DNA of 64,000 nt from positions 133,271,023-133,335,022 of the forward strand of contig CM061231.1 of NCBI GenBank assembly GCA_030844895.1. The letters run 5' to 3'. Under the pieces are notes generated by a model. That model had not been told where the DNA came from, did no database searches, and worked only from the letters and a program-made list of their open reading frames with translations. Shown here piece by piece: positions 1-11,889 of this stretch. This DNA comes from Ambrosia x helenae. Taxonomy: Eukaryota; Streptophyta; Magnoliopsida; Asterales; Asteraceae. Position 1 is the stretch's first letter. The number at the start of each line of letters is the position of its first letter. The position numbers were made by a program, and so were the translations under genes.

Positions 1-1430
1 TCAAAATTTTCATTTTTAACCCTCGTGTTTTAATAGGACCAAAATTCACAATTTAATAAAACTTATAATTTTTATAAGTAAAAGTATGCACGTTTTATAC
101 TCACATCTACACCCGAGCACGTATGTTTCAGACCTTGATACTCAAAGCCCTTAATTTTCGGTCCTAAAACCAACTTAGAAATAGAAGGAAACAAGTCCGA
201 AACTTAAAATTGATTAACTTAGAAAAAAATGATTTTTTTTTTGCTCTCGCGGTCCGCTGAGACAGTCAAACAGTCAAAGTCTCAGTCAAAGTCACAGTCA
301 AAGTCCCAGTCAATGTCCTAGTCAAAGTCTTAGTCAAACAGTCAAAGTCATAGTCAAATATTCAATTCATCATAAAACCTTACTTTATGGTGTTGACCAA
401 TTTTAATGGCTAATTGAATCCAAAACTAGTATAAAAACCCACCTATGACCCATTACACTTTGCACCTCTAATTCAATTGTTTCAATTCAATTAAACTCTC
501 CCTCATACCTTTCTTCTAGGGTATATTACTTCTACATTTGAAGCTTTGATTATAAGATCTTGTAATTGGCGAATTGGAAGCTTGATATTTTTTCCTATTC
601 GGTTTCTTTTCTTCTAAATTGGACTAGTTTCGTTGTTGAACCTTTGGATTGCTCGCATTTTCACGCTCGCTTAGTCATCTAGTCATTTGGCGAATGTGAG
701 TATTTCCTATCCCCTTTTTGCTTTTATTCATTTTTTGGGTGTTACATGTACACTTATACAAATTGCAAATACAAGTTCACATTTTTACAATACAATTCTA
801 GTACTATGTGCATTTGCTTACAAACATGCTTTATGCTTAGACATTACATGTAGAATACATTTGTACTTAGTGAAATCATTAACATTGTACAAGCCGACAT
901 TAACATTGGATAGCGCTATTGGATTGACAACCCGCCTAGGTTGATTCTCCCCCTTTTTCATCGGAGAATCCGTGGTCATTGTTAAGTTATTATCCATTTA
1001 GTGGATAAGTACACCGCCGTTCATTTAGTACATTATACAGTCACAGGATTGATTTCGCTCATTTGTATGATACATAGTTTACATAAATGCACTGTAGCTT
1101 GCACTTGAATTGTATACCATTTCCCAACTTACTATATGTATTAAATCTAGGAATGCTCACCAACATTTCATATGTTGACAAAACCTATTTTGTACATGTT
1201 TCAGGTGCAATTTGATCTTAGTTCCATTGCATTGGATTTTAGTGCTTGCTTTTAATAAGTTATTTCAGTTTTCATGTTTCGTTCAGACTTTTGTATTTTT
1301 TTTTTCCATTTCATCTATGTAAGACAATTTAAATTATTCAATAATATATTTACATTTTAGTACCATGTGCTTTTGAACAATCGTCACTACGTGACACCTT
1401 GATGATTCCGCCATCGGTTGGGGTGTTACA
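1..1430 (+). mobile_element. 3' part of a long Ty3/gypsy (Tekay/Del-like) LTR
   Basis: The stretch ends at 1430 with GGGGTGTTACA, the usual 3' end of plant chromovirus LTRs that begin TGTAACACCCC. It is followed at once by GAGTGGTCCAGTGCC, a degenerate form of the Met-tRNA primer site GAGTGGTATCAGAGCC. A TATA-like motif at about 430-437 would fit an LTR promoter. A run of short AGTCAAAGTC-type repeats lies at 265-355. The start lies outside the window. No coding sequence is supported; the small ORF at 687-944 is a chance frame. Family assignment is inferred from the termini only. Confidence 0.6.
428..437 (+). promoter_or_regulatory. TATA-like box inside the gypsy LTR
   Basis: GTATAAAAAC lies about 1 kb before the LTR end, with a pyrimidine-rich stretch downstream. 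It is the most plausible LTR promoter in this stretch. Assignment rests on motif and position only. Confidence 0.35.
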
Positions 1431-1445
1431 GAGTGGTCCAGTGCC
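1431..1445 (+). other. Degenerate primer binding site (Met-tRNA type)
   Basis: GAGTGGTCCAGTGCC follows the LTR end directly. It matches the common GAGTGGTATCAGAGCC pattern with one deletion and a few changes. The sequence beyond it is not a gypsy leader but another element's ORF, so this is a junction. Confidence 0.45.
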
Positions 1446-3651
1446 ATGATCAAAATCTGTAAAAATGAGTCGTTCAACTTGTCCGGGATGATCTTTGACT
1501 TCTTGGTAAAGAACGCTCAATATGATTCAATGTGGGCCATGTATCCTAGATTCGTGCAAATGATGATAAATGCAGAACATGAGAATCTGCCTCATGATGA
1601 TGAGTACAACTTTGCCAGAGGTGGATGATTTTTCACTGAGTGCAACACCGTTGAGTGGGAGCCGATGTATGAGAATATGTACCCGGCTCAACGCTATCCA
1701 ATTATCAAAGAGCTATACAACAAGATCTAGAAAAAGTGGCAAGACATAGAAGAAGCTCAATGGGGAACTGCTACTGAAACAGCTCCATCTGAACCAGCTC
1801 CCTCCTCAGCTCCACCAACTGCTGAAGAAAGAACTAGAGAGAAAGCAAGAGGCAAAAGGTTGGCCACCAAAGAGGCTCCCTCAAAAGTTGTTAAGAGAAA
1901 GAGGCCAGGTCTGTTGCAGGAAGGTATAGAATCACAGACTTAGGAACAGCTAGAAACTGCACGGGCCCTACAACAGGTAGCTGAATTGAACAAGGCCGAG
2001 AGACGAAGAAGAAGAAGGGAGCAATTACCGGCATCTGAGATTCCACGTGTGATGACGGAAGAAGAAGTGGAAGCAGAAGATGTCTTTGAATTGATATTTG
2101 GGGTGGAAGATCAACCAGGGTCGTCAACTGCTAAGGCACCAGTCCCCAAAGCTCCTGCAAAGAAGCCAACTGAACCGTCCTATTCAGCTCCTGTTGCACA
2201 ACGTCGCAAACCAATGCACTAGGAACTGTATGAGACGTTGGTTAAAGAAGTAGGAAAGACTGCTGCTAAGGAGATCTGCACTCTAAAAAGCTCAGTGCAC
2301 AACAGTCAGGAGCTGAAAAGAAAAATAAAGAAGCTGAAACACAAGAACAAAAATCTTGAAAAGATTGTGAGGGATCAAAGATATCTTATCAAGTTTTAGA
2401 CCCAGGTGCAGATGAAGATGTTCGAGATGATTCAGGATTTGCAAAAACAACAAAACAGTGCACCAAGTATAACATCTGATGAGCTTTTTGATTTTGGAAA
2501 GTTTCTTGAAAAAGAGAAGGAGAAAGAGAGAATTGCTAAGGAAAGTAACGTGGATGAGATAAGTGAAGATGAGATGCCAGAAACTTTCATAGAGTTGGGT
2601 GAAGAAGAGGAAACAGTGTATGAGACAGCGGATGGTCACAGGGTTTGCCCAGAAAGGTCCACATGGTTCCCTAGAAAGCCGATCACTATTCCAGCTCTCC
2701 ATCAAAACATCCACCACACTAGAGAAGCACACCAAGAAAATATCATTTCGTGGAAGTACGATGAATTGAAGAGATTGTTCGTGATCAAGCGACGAGGGGG
2801 AGTCGTTCAATACTTCACAGGTCAAACTGATCTAAAATCTCTCCCTCGCTGATATATCAGGGAACTGAACCGAGCACCCTTCATCAATCATACCAACAAC
2901 TCTACTAGAACCATGCTCGCAAGATTGATTGAAAAAGAATGTGACAATGACTTCCAGATATTCAAGCCCCAAAAAACCGAGACGTCGCATCTCAAAGAAA
3001 AGAATTGATCCTGCTACCGGACAAGGTAGGATCACCTATGTGATAGATCCTCCCAAGGTCGTCACTAGAGTTCCGATACGTCAAGAGCTTCCAGTCATGC
3101 TAAAAGATTTCAAGAAATGGTTCTATGACAGTCAGACTAGTGAAGCAGTGATCAAGTCCAAGGATGATGCAGAGATTATGAGAATTCTTGATCCAGTAGA
3201 TGTTTTCGCTTTTAATTTGTCAGACTTGAATATGTTATTTGCAAACCAAATCAATGTGGGAGCGGGAAATGTACTTTTTGAGGAAGCTATATTATTCGGA
3301 AGAGCAGTCGATCGTGCTATGAAGTTGAAGCAAGAGCTGCTAGATATAGTGGACAGGATCAATGCAGCAGATATTGCTAAAGAATAGAATGAGAAAGCTG
3401 CAAAAGAAGAAGCTGCTAAAGTTGTTGCTGCAGAAGAAACCCAAGCTGAAGCTGAAACTTCTCCAGAGGTGTCTACTCAAGAACCTGCAGCAGTATATGA
3501 TCCAGAACCACCCGCTCAAGAAGAACCTGCTGCTGAAACTACTCAAGAACCACCTGTCATCGAAGAAGATCTTGCTGCTGTTTTCATTCAAGATCCCCCG
3601 GCACAGGGAGAGAGAGAAGAGGGGGAGACAAGTGACGTGTCGATTGTTTAA
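1446..3651 (+). pseudogene. Decayed extra ORF of a plant retrotransposon
   Basis: One long reading frame can be followed from 1446 to 3651 despite several in-frame stops (near 1626, 1728, 1940, 2220, 2398 and 2850), one change of frame near 2930, and a further stop near 3385. The N-terminal part contains AMYPRFVQMMIN, which I recognise from proteins encoded next to Copia-type elements in Asteraceae. The middle is Lys/Arg/Glu-rich with Pro/Ala spacers and probable coiled coil. The C-terminal part (3469-3651) is a Pro/Glu/Ala-rich tail. A polypurine tract and LTR follow directly, so this was probably the last ORF before a 3' LTR. No catalytic domain is visible. The function of such ORFs is unknown to me. 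Confidence 0.55.
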
Positions 3652-3679
3652 AAGAGAGGAAGAACTGGTAGCTGTGATC

Positions 3680-4109
3680 TAGGGGGAGTATTGTTGGGTT
3701 TAGATGAGACCACAGTTACCAGAACAAAGACTTTTGATAGCTTACAATGTATTGTGTAAGTCAAGGGACTAATTATTTAATTAAAGCATAGTTATTAGTG
3801 AACCCTAGAGGGCTGCGCACTTATAGACGGGCCCTGCGCACTTAGCTAAGTGCGCAGGCCCATCAGTCATGTCTATATATAGAATGTTTGTTGCAACTCT
3901 AGGGTTAGGGTTTTTGGTCATCTTAGTTAGCACAAGATTATTGGCGCGTACTTAATCTGTATTTCCATGGTGTTTCAATGTTATATCAGTAATGGAATCA
4001 TGTTCTTGTTCATCTTGTGTGTCGGTTTTATAAGATTTATCTAGTTTCTTAGTTGTTTAAGATTAATCACTTAAAACGCCTAATCAATAGGTGTTTCTAA
4101 GTGATAACA
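3680..4109 (+). mobile_element. Copia-type 3' LTR with polypurine tract
   Basis: A polypurine tract (TAGGGGGAGTA, 3680-3690) is followed by TGTTGGG at 3692, and the LTR most likely ends in AACA at 4109, giving about 418 bp. CTATATATAG near 3873 is a good TATA box. Just upstream is a perfect 26-bp palindrome (3833-3858). The right boundary is less certain than the left because no 5' partner LTR is in the window. It abuts a truncated, oppositely oriented Copia element. Confidence 0.55.
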
Positions 4110-4111
4110 AT

Positions 4112-5558
4112 CTCTTGCACTATCAAGATCTAGTATTTGGGACTTACAAAGATTCTTTTGATACCTTAGACAGGGCAGATTTTGAGGTGCAGCCCTCAAA
4201 TGCCATTAAGGCAAAATTCTTTCTACCATTGTCAGGTTCTCCCCAGTTGATGTCAAACATTTTGTTGTCTGCATCAGGATTGCACTCAGTAGTGTCAAAA
4301 GGAAGACTGCTCCAGTCAACATACCCTGAAGTGAACAAACTTTGTTGTGAGGGTTGCTGAGTCTATGGAGGTTGTTGAGCAGCTGGAATGGAAGGAATTG
4401 ATTGTTGGCTCTGCATCTGTTGAGCAGGCATCTGTATATATTGTACTTGTGGCACATATTGGATTTGTGGAGCTTGTGCCTGTACAAAATGTGCACTTCC
4501 CTGTGTTCCATTATTCCTATTATAACTAGGGTTAAACTGATTTCCAGACTGAGCTTGGTTGTAGCTAGAGCTTCTACATTCTCTAGCAAAGTGTCCTAAC
4601 TTCTGACACTTATGACATCTAAGTTTAGACTTGTCAAAACCAATTTTTGTAGAACTGTTTAGTCCTGGAAATTTCCTTCCTGACCTTTTATAAATTTTGT
4701 TTGTTTTTATACTTAACATGGCCAGTTGATGTAAGATGTCCATTTCTTCTAAGTCATCACTGCTAAATTTTTTTTAAATCATCCATGATAAAACACATGT
4801 TATCAGCAATTTGACTATATTCATCATTGTCATAACCTGGGAATGATCTTTCTAATGAGATCTTAGCAGTTATGTCAATGTGGTCAAAAGATCCAAAACT
4901 ATTTGAACAAGTAGGTGAATCTTGTCCCAATAGTGCTGTACTAGCTGGTAGATAATCATCAGCAGTTTTACCAGAACTTTGCAATTTCTTCTTTTGATCG
5001 ATTTCTCTTTCAAAAGTTAGCAATCTCCCATGTAATTTTGTAAGAGTGGGGGAGCTAAAGTCTGGTGAAGATCTGAGGACTATAGAATATGTTTCCCATT
5101 TTTCAGGTAAAGACCTTAAAAATCTATGAAGCATAGATATAGTTGTATAGGTCTGACCATTTAATTTTAGCTCAGATATTAATGAGGAGAATCTTTCAAA
5201 TTGTTGAGTTAAAGTTTCCCCATTTATGTGAGCAAATGTTTCATATTGTTGAGCCAGGATTTCTCTAGTGTTGGCAATCACCTCTTCAGTTCCTCCAAAC
5301 TGTTCTTTTAGGCAGTCCCAAAGCTCTTTGGCACTATCACAATGTAATAGTCCAGAGCAGATTTCATTTGGGAGTGCCATTGCCAACATAGAGAAAGCTT
5401 TAGCATCAAGCTCGGGTTTTAGGAAATCATCTTCTGTATAGTCCTTTGGGTCTTTTGGTATTTCTTTTAGTTTCAAGATTAATGTTTACTGGTTTGTGAG
5501 GACCATATATCACAGATTTCCAGCAACCGGTGTTGGTCTGAGATAATGTATGTGTCAT
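4112..5558 (-). pseudogene. Copia gag (UBN2 type with CCHC zinc knuckle), broken
   Basis: Ty1/copia Gag forms the virus-like particle and binds template RNA. On the minus strand an ATG at 5558 opens a frame that loses register near 5477. The main body (5476-4763) holds the UBN2 gag domain, with AKELWDCLKEQFGG-like motifs. A second piece (4743-4363) carries the zinc knuckle CHKCQKLGHFAREC (CX2CX4HX4C), then a Gln/Pro-rich tail. A third piece (4338-4144) in another frame ends near the NFALMAF motif common at the Gag C-terminus. Protease, integrase and RT are absent: the element stops at the neighbouring Copia LTR. At least two frameshifts make it non-functional. Confidence 0.85.
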
Positions 5559-5776
5559 TCTCCTTTGTCAGATATTGTATTCATTTCTGACTAGCATAGT
5601 AGATTTATTGGCAGAACTAGTATTATGTGGATCCATTTTAAAGAGTATTGATTTGTCAAATATCTCTTAAAATGATGGATGTTGAAAAACTGAACTTTTA
5701 ATCCTTTATTGAATATCAATAAGAGCATGTGTCTGATTCTCAATGTGTTAGATTGATACGTGATCAGATAAACCAG

Positions 5777-5789
5777 TGCTCTGATACCA
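5777..5789 (-). other. Copia primer binding site (initiator Met-tRNA)
   Basis: The minus strand reads TGGTATCAGAGCA, the standard plant Copia primer site. It lies two bases inside the LTR end at 5792, which fixes the element's orientation. Confidence 0.9.
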
Positions 5790-5791
5790 AT

Positions 5792-6467
5792 TGTTGGATC
5801 AGTAATGCTCTTGATGTTTTGCTTGCTAGTGAACACTTATGTGTTTAGCAAGTTCAATCAGATTTGTATAGCGGAATAAGTAAGTAAAGTTACACTATCA
5901 ACAGAAGTTATTACTCCCCCCTGGATGTTTGAAAACTAAAGACAAGTTTAATGAGAATTAAGTATTGAATGTGAATGATAATAAATACTCAAACAGATTC
6001 TCAGTAAATGAAATGGAAATAACAATAATGAGCTCTGAAGGATTTCAGATTCAATTTAAATCAATGTCTAAAACAGAGGGATGAACCCATCTATTTATAG
6101 ACTTACAAATACATGAACCATGATCAAAAAGCAAGTCTGCAACAAGTTGCATTCTTGAAACTTGTACAAAAAGATAAAGTAATAATAAACAAATAAACTA
6201 CTGAAACATAAGGGCGGTGGAAACATTCTATTACAAGTGCTGATGAATGATAAACTACTGATGAGTAGTTTGTCTTCAGTAGTTCTTCAGTGGACTTGTC
6301 TGGTTTGACTTCAGAACTTCTGATCTATCTTCTTCAGTACTTATTGAATCCTTCTTTAGTACTTTAGTCTTCTTTCTTCAGTAGTTCTATACTTAGAATA
6401 ATTTGCAGAAGTATGAATTAGACTAAGGTTTGTAAAAGTGGTTTACTCAATCCTTTTTGTCCTAACA
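5792..6467 (-). mobile_element. Copia 5' LTR (minus strand)
   Basis: On the minus strand the LTR runs from TGTTAGGACAAAAAGG (6467) to CTGATCCAACA (5792), a TG...CA repeat of 676 bp. CTATAAATAG near 6091-6100 is a good TATA box. The primer site follows. With the gag remnant this is the 5' third of a Copia element whose pol and 3' LTR are missing. Confidence 0.85.
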
Positions 6468-6964
6468 TGAACAATCAAACCTTGATTGCCACTTGTCACA
6501 TTATCATTAGTTTAATTAAAATAAGAAAAAATAAAAAAGAAATTAAAGTTCGCAAACAGGGTCGTTTTGTCGATGAAGATCGTGACCAACAACACCAAAT
6601 GTTTTCAACCCTCCATGCCACTTTTCAATATTTGATTGGCACATTAGTTTGTTTTTCTAATTTCTATTTTTTTCTCATACCTACTTTTTCTCTAATCATT
6701 TAATTACACAAATAACTTAGTGTATTTATACTTCAAAATAAAACTGAATATACCGTATTTCTTAGTTTTTTTTTTTTTTTTTTGAACATTTTGGTATAAA
6801 ATTTATTAAAAACAGACTTTGTTAAAAAAAATATTTTTAGTATAAAATATAAAGATTGGGTTGTTAATGGGAGTGAAATCTTGAATTAGGTTGGGTTGGG
6901 TAGGTTGAAAAGAGAGAAATTATTTTTTTATTGTAAGGTTGGGTTACGAATGGAGATAGTCTTA
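6468..6964. other. AT-rich spacer, nothing recognised
   Basis: About 500 bp of AT-rich sequence between the Copia LTR and the Harbinger element. A 78-codon ORF at 6467-6703 has no recognisable domain. No RNA gene or regulatory site is evident. Confidence 0.5.
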
Positions 6965-7937
6965 GACTATCCGTTGTGGGTAGAGGTGAGCGAGGGATTT
7001 ATCCAATAATATTTTACCACGTCAACGCTTACGTGGCACTGGGTAGTGGCCGCGAGAGCTCGCGTGAGGGTGTTATGGGTAAGGGTTAGCGGGTATTTTT
7101 TTACCAAATATATTTAATTATTTACCACATTTTTTAAAAAAAAAGACATTAAACTAAAATGAATTAAAAATTACACTAAAATAAAAACACAAACATTACA
7201 CTAAAAAAAATTATACTACAATAAAAAAAAATTACACTAGACAAAAAAAAATACACTAGACAAACCACATGATCATAAAAAAAAATAGCCACGTAGGTGA
7301 TTTCCCGAACGCAACATTTTCCATGCCGAAACGTGGTTAAACGGGTGGCCAACCTTGCGACAGTACTCCGAGTGGGTAAACGCGAGGATCACGTCTTCTT
7401 TCTCTCCCTGGAGATCTCTCCTTACCTTCCTGTACGCGAGTTCGAAGTTTTTACACTTCTTTTTAAGTCCCCGATTTTGTGGGAGATGGAGTCGTTGGTA
7501 CGGTTTGAACCCCCCACAAGGAGACCAAACTCGTGTAGCACCCGTGCCACTGCTGGTCGCGTGAATTCGGCGTACCACCGACGGTTCCACCACCTTCACC
7601 GTGCACCTGTTGGTGGGCGAGCACGAGTGCTAGTTCTTCTTCTTCGGTCCAAGGAGCCATGGTTGAAGGTTGTGAGGTTTTTTTTGAAGGTTTGTTGAAG
7701 AAGAAGAAGAAGTTGAGGGTTAAATAAACAGGGAGGTGGGTGAAAAATTTTAATAAAAGTAATTAATTTTTGAATTTAAATTTTGAATTTAATGCTTGAC
7801 CAGCCGCTAACACACGCGAGCTGGCTCACGTCCAGTCGCTTGCGTCAGTCATCGCGTCGGTCTGTTGTCGCTAGCGGCTCCCACGTGGATAAAGTTGTGG
7901 CTCGCGGCAGGCTGCTCGCGGGCCACAACGGTCAGTC
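6965..7937. mobile_element. PIF/Harbinger-type transposon (non-autonomous)
   Basis: The left end reads GACTATCCGTTGTGG and the reverse complement of the right end reads GACTGACCGTTGTGG. Both ends are flanked by TTA (6962-6964 and 7938-7940), the expected 3-bp target duplication. At 973 bp it is too short for a transposase gene but carries a decayed ORF1-type (SANT/Myb-like) sequence on the minus strand. Subterminal regions are GC-rich with CGCGAG motifs. It sits inside a Helitron-like repeat that resumes at 7941. Confidence 0.9.
7297..7660 (-). pseudogene. Remnant of Harbinger ORF1 (SANT/Myb-like)
   Basis: PIF/Harbinger ORF1 encodes a SANT/Myb-like DNA-binding protein that works with the transposase. 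Here the pieces lie in different frames: an N-terminal APWTEEEELALV motif (from 7660) and a C-terminal block with KKCKNFELAYRKVRRDL followed by VGHPFNHVSAWKMLR. The middle of the domain is missing and the frame shifts, so no functional protein is expected. Assignment is by resemblance to plant proteins often labelled 'glutathione S-transferase T3-like', which belong to this family. Confidence 0.65.
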
Positions 7938-7940
7938 TTA

Positions 7941-8226
7941 TATAGCACTATTGTACTCGTTGGAAAGATAATAAAACGCTCGTTAATTTGGTGTAATTTT
8001 TTATTTAAAAAATCTCGTATATAAAAGATATTAACGTTTAAAAATTATGGGAGGAAACATGAGATAGAAAAATCTAAATTTGTTTTTAAATTCTTTTTTT
8101 GCTAAAATAACTCAATCCCTTTTGTTTTTTTAATTGATGCCACATGGGATCCTACATGGCACTCTCAAAAGAGAGAATACATGTATGAATGTCATGTAGG
8201 ACAACCCCTTTTCAAATATATATATA
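7941..8226 (-). repeat. Helitron-5'-end-like repeat, copy 1
   Basis: This shares with 17025-17308 the same order of blocks, including AAAACGCTCGTTAATTTGGT and ATTATGGGAGGAAACATGAG, then TA-rich sequence. Read on the minus strand copy 2 starts TCTATA, as many Helitron 5' ends do. Copy 1 was split by the Harbinger element on one side and bounded by the large Helitron on the other. Confidence 0.55.
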
Positions 8227-8238
8227 CTAGACTTTTGC

Positions 8239-8254
8239 CCGCGTTTACACGCGG
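8239..8254 (-). terminator. Helitron 3'-terminal hairpin
   Basis: CCGCG...CGCGG with a 6-base loop, followed on the minus strand by GCAAAAGT and the terminal CTAG. This hairpin is the termination signal for rolling-circle transposition in the Helitron superfamily. Confidence 0.85.
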
Positions 8255-8589
8255 TTCACCAACGTACAATTATTTTAAGTGGTAAGACGTAAAAAAAAAG
8301 TAGTAGAAATATTTTATTAAAATGTAAAAGAAGGCAACACACATTTTAGTCAAATATCACTAAATACGTAACCTCGGGCCGTTACACAAGCCATTTTGTT
8401 GATATATGTTTTCAACAACATAACGGGAACAGCGATCTCTAGTGCTAATCAAAGTTTATGAAATATACAAATTTATAAACAATTAAGGACACAACGAAAA
8501 TATAAATATTCCTGTGAACAGTTTTAGCATTTAAAATTTGAGACATAATAAAATTTTAATTTTATAAATGTATATTAAATCGAATTCAA

Positions 8590-8724
8590 TTCGAGCCGGG
8601 GGTCTCTCTGGAAGCAGCCTCTCTATCTCTAAAGATAGGGGTAAGGTTTGCCTACATCTTACCCTCCCCAGACCCTACTAATAGCGTCGCTATTTCGTGG
8701 GATTCACTGGGCACGGTTGTTGTT
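8590..8724 (+). mobile_element. Au-like SINE, 5'-truncated, in the Helitron
   Basis: The sequence contains TACATCTTACCCTCCCCAGA and ends TTGTTGTTG, the 3' half of the widespread plant Au/TS-type SINE. A 20-bp direct repeat beginning GTATATTAAATCG flanks it (8570-8589 and 8725-8744). At 135 bp the tRNA-like head with its promoter boxes is mostly missing. It inserted after the Helitron had formed. Confidence 0.85.
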
Positions 8725-9215
8725 GTATATTAAATCGAATTCAAAATTTGCAAATTTTATGTAATTCGAAATTTTTAAATTTCCATTTTTTTATTAAATT
8801 AGTATAAATATGTATAATTGATACTAACTGTAACAACTTGCTTAATTTATGGTAACAAATTAATTTGGTTTTATTAATATTTTGTAAATCATAAAGTTAT
8901 AATTTTAATATTATTAATTTTTTTTCAAAATTGTTTTATTAATATTATTGACGTTATTGAAAATGTTAAAAAAAATGTGTAATAATAATGTTACCTCATA
9001 AAAATATATTCTATAATTAAAAATTTTAGCCAAATAACAAATTAAAAAAATAAAATGCAAACACACAAATAATTTAAATGAAATTTGTCCAAAAAAACCA
9101 AACAAACCATAAACAAAACAAAATTATCCAAAAAAAACCCAACCAAGCATAAAAAAACCAAATTGTCCAAAAAACAAAAGCAAGCATAAATGTTTAAAGA
9201 AATTGTTCATTGTTC

Positions 9216-11885
9216 CTATTTCTCAACCTTAGGAACCAAAAGGGGGATCTCAGGTGATTTCTTTGCAGCTTTTGTTGTAGATTCACTTGCATCATTATCA
9301 AGGTCATACACTTTGTCCAGGCTATGCTTCACTTCCTCATCATCACGTACAACACCAACTCTAGAAGATGACTCTGGAGTAGTGTTATCTCCAACAGAAT
9401 CCTACAATATTAAATGAAATGTAAAAATTGTTAGAATAGACTACATTAAAAACTTAATTAGAATATATGATTAAATAAGTCAAAGAACAACCTTCAAAGA
9501 CAATGCATTCTGTGTTGAAGAGTCATGTATATCAATGTTTTCAAAAACAGTTTATTCGAGCTGGAAAAAAAAATAAACATGTAATACTTCAAAGGAAACG
9601 TTGATAATAAAAACAAAAAAATTAATAAGAACAATAATAAACATGTACTAATGATTCATAAGAGTAATAATAAAGGAATATTTCAATGATAATAATAACC
9701 TGAATGTCAGGGAACTTTTGTTCCAGTGAAGCAACTATTGAAGAATCATCGGTAAGTTTGCGTATACCATAACCATCGAGATGCTTATCAATGTTAAATT
9801 GCCCAATTTTAATCTTGAATGCAAACTTTTTATCTTCAAATGAAGCAAATTCAGCAGGAGTTATTTTGTCTTCAACACAAACCTACATAAAAATTTTCAT
9901 AAGTAACATTAGGTATAATAAAATATATTGTTTAAGGCAGAAAAAAATAAATTACCTGCTTGGATTTTTCTAGCAGCTGCATCGCTGACATGCCCAACAT
10001 TTTTTTCGCTTCTCGATCAAACAATGTGAGTGATGTTATTCCAGTACAATCTTGTACCCTTATTGGAATTCTAAACCTAAAGTAAGTAATAACAACAAAT
10101 TATTTACTAAATAATATCGTAAAATTTTAACTTATGTTTATGAAAAATAATTCTTACACAGGATCAGCAGATACAATATGCTTGGGACAGTCATTGTTGG
10201 TGCAAACCAAAACCTGCTTAAATGAATTAACATCTTTTTCATCTTCATCATCAGGTAACATCAGAGTTGGCTCAACCTTGCGATTACATCCCTCACAACC
10301 TAGGTAATACCAGTCATCGTTGGCATCCACACCCTTCACTGTACCAACAACAATGACTTGTTTGTTGACCTGCAAAATAAAATAATATTAATGTCAACAT
10401 TTAATAAAAAAATAATTCCACACAAAATGACTATTAGTATACATTAAAATACATAAGTGATAATCTTTTGAATGGAATATAACATTCATATTAGATTATT
10501 ACAAGTCGAAATTGATGTACCTCTGTTATTAACGGAAGATCACGAATACTGCTGAAATGGGTCTTGTTCAGAAATTCATCTGCCAAATTCATGCTTCCAG
10601 AAGATCCGAGAGATCGTTGAGCAGAAGATGATTCAACAGATATCAACTTTTCAATATAACTGTAAATAAAAATAAATAAAAGATTTATATATTTTTTTTT
10701 AAAATAACAATAAATACATAAAACAAATAACAACATAAGTATATTACCTTTTCTTAAAAGCCCGAATATCATCAATGTCTTCATTAATAAACAGTCGAGT
10801 GATATAGAAGCCATTTTGAACGCTGACATTGCCTTTAAATATAAAAAATAATTAAAATGTATAAATAACCATAAAAGTAAAAATATTTAGTGTATTAAAA
10901 AAACTTAATATATGACAAACCTTTATAATTGTTAAAACTTCCGAATTGAACAATCAGGACAACATGAACTTCATCTTCATTTTGCTTGATGTACCCAAAC
11001 ATCTGCTCACTATACTCATCTCACAAAGAACAGCTGATTTTGATCCCTCTGCATATAAACATAATGTTGGTTAAAATGAAATTGTACGTTTGTGTAACAA
11101 TTTATTGATCGTATAATATAAGAAAAAAAAAAGCAGAAAACATTATCAAATAATAAAAGATGATTTGTAAAGATGAAACACATACTCTAAATTAATCAAC
11201 ATAACGGTCATCTTGTTTTTCAAATCGGCTTTTGTTTCGGTCGGTTCTGGTGGAGTCCATTCATCAACATAGCCAATGAAATCTAAAAAAATTATTAATT
11301 TATACAAATACATTATTAAAAAAATTTAAAGAGTAAAACAAAAAATATTAAGTGTGATTAAACAAACCAATTCTTTGTTCCTGAGGAAGGTTGCCACTCT
11401 TAATTGACTCAAAAGAAGAAAACTTAAAACCATACTGACTTCCTTCAAACTTGTTACATTTCGTAATGCTTGTTTCAAAAGTAAACGAAAGAATATCGTT
11501 TTTATCAAAATGTTTAGTAGATTTGTTTTCAGCCAATTGGGAGTTATAGATATAGTAAGCTTGATTTTCACGTAAAAAATTTTCATGTTTTTTCATGTAT
11601 CTACTCCACACAATAGCTTGCATTTTGGAGCCCTGTTTAAAAATTAAAACGAAAAAAAATAAAGTTAATCAGAATTATTATTAACAATAATATGTCAACA
11701 TAAATGAAAAAATCAATACGTTAAACACTAACCTGTTCATCCATCAGAACCATATCTAGACAAAGAGTTTCTGCAAGATTCTTGCGGTTTGGTCGCTTCC
11801 AAATCCTAAGCACCTTAACTTTGATTGTATATTGAGACATCCTCCAATTGATGTCATGCAAAAACGTAATGTTGTTCGGATCCAT
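9216..11885 (-). pseudogene. RPA70-like single-strand-DNA-binding protein in Helitron
   Basis: Replication protein A large subunit binds single-stranded DNA through OB folds; RPA-like genes are known passengers of plant Helitrons. From an ATG at 11885 the first exon encodes an N-terminal OB strand set (MSQYTIKVKVLRIWKRP... LDMVLMDEQ), followed by exons near 11631-11368 (GSKMQAIVWSRYM...), 11280-11180, 11045-10920, 10820-10745, 10660-10515 and 10372-10158. The last has the zinc ribbon CEGC...CTNNDC. Further exons run to a TAG at 9218-9216. Splice sites look usable. Near 11020 the codon expected to be Trp before DEYSEQMFGY is TGA, a premature stop. The gene is otherwise well preserved, so it was disabled recently or the base is a sequence error. 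Confidence 0.78.
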
Positions 11886-11889
11886 AAAG

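Noticed and set aside
11326..11623. Independent small proteins
   Set aside because: Overlapping frames of RPA-like exon 2; only the frame with KMQAIVWSRYM fits the family.
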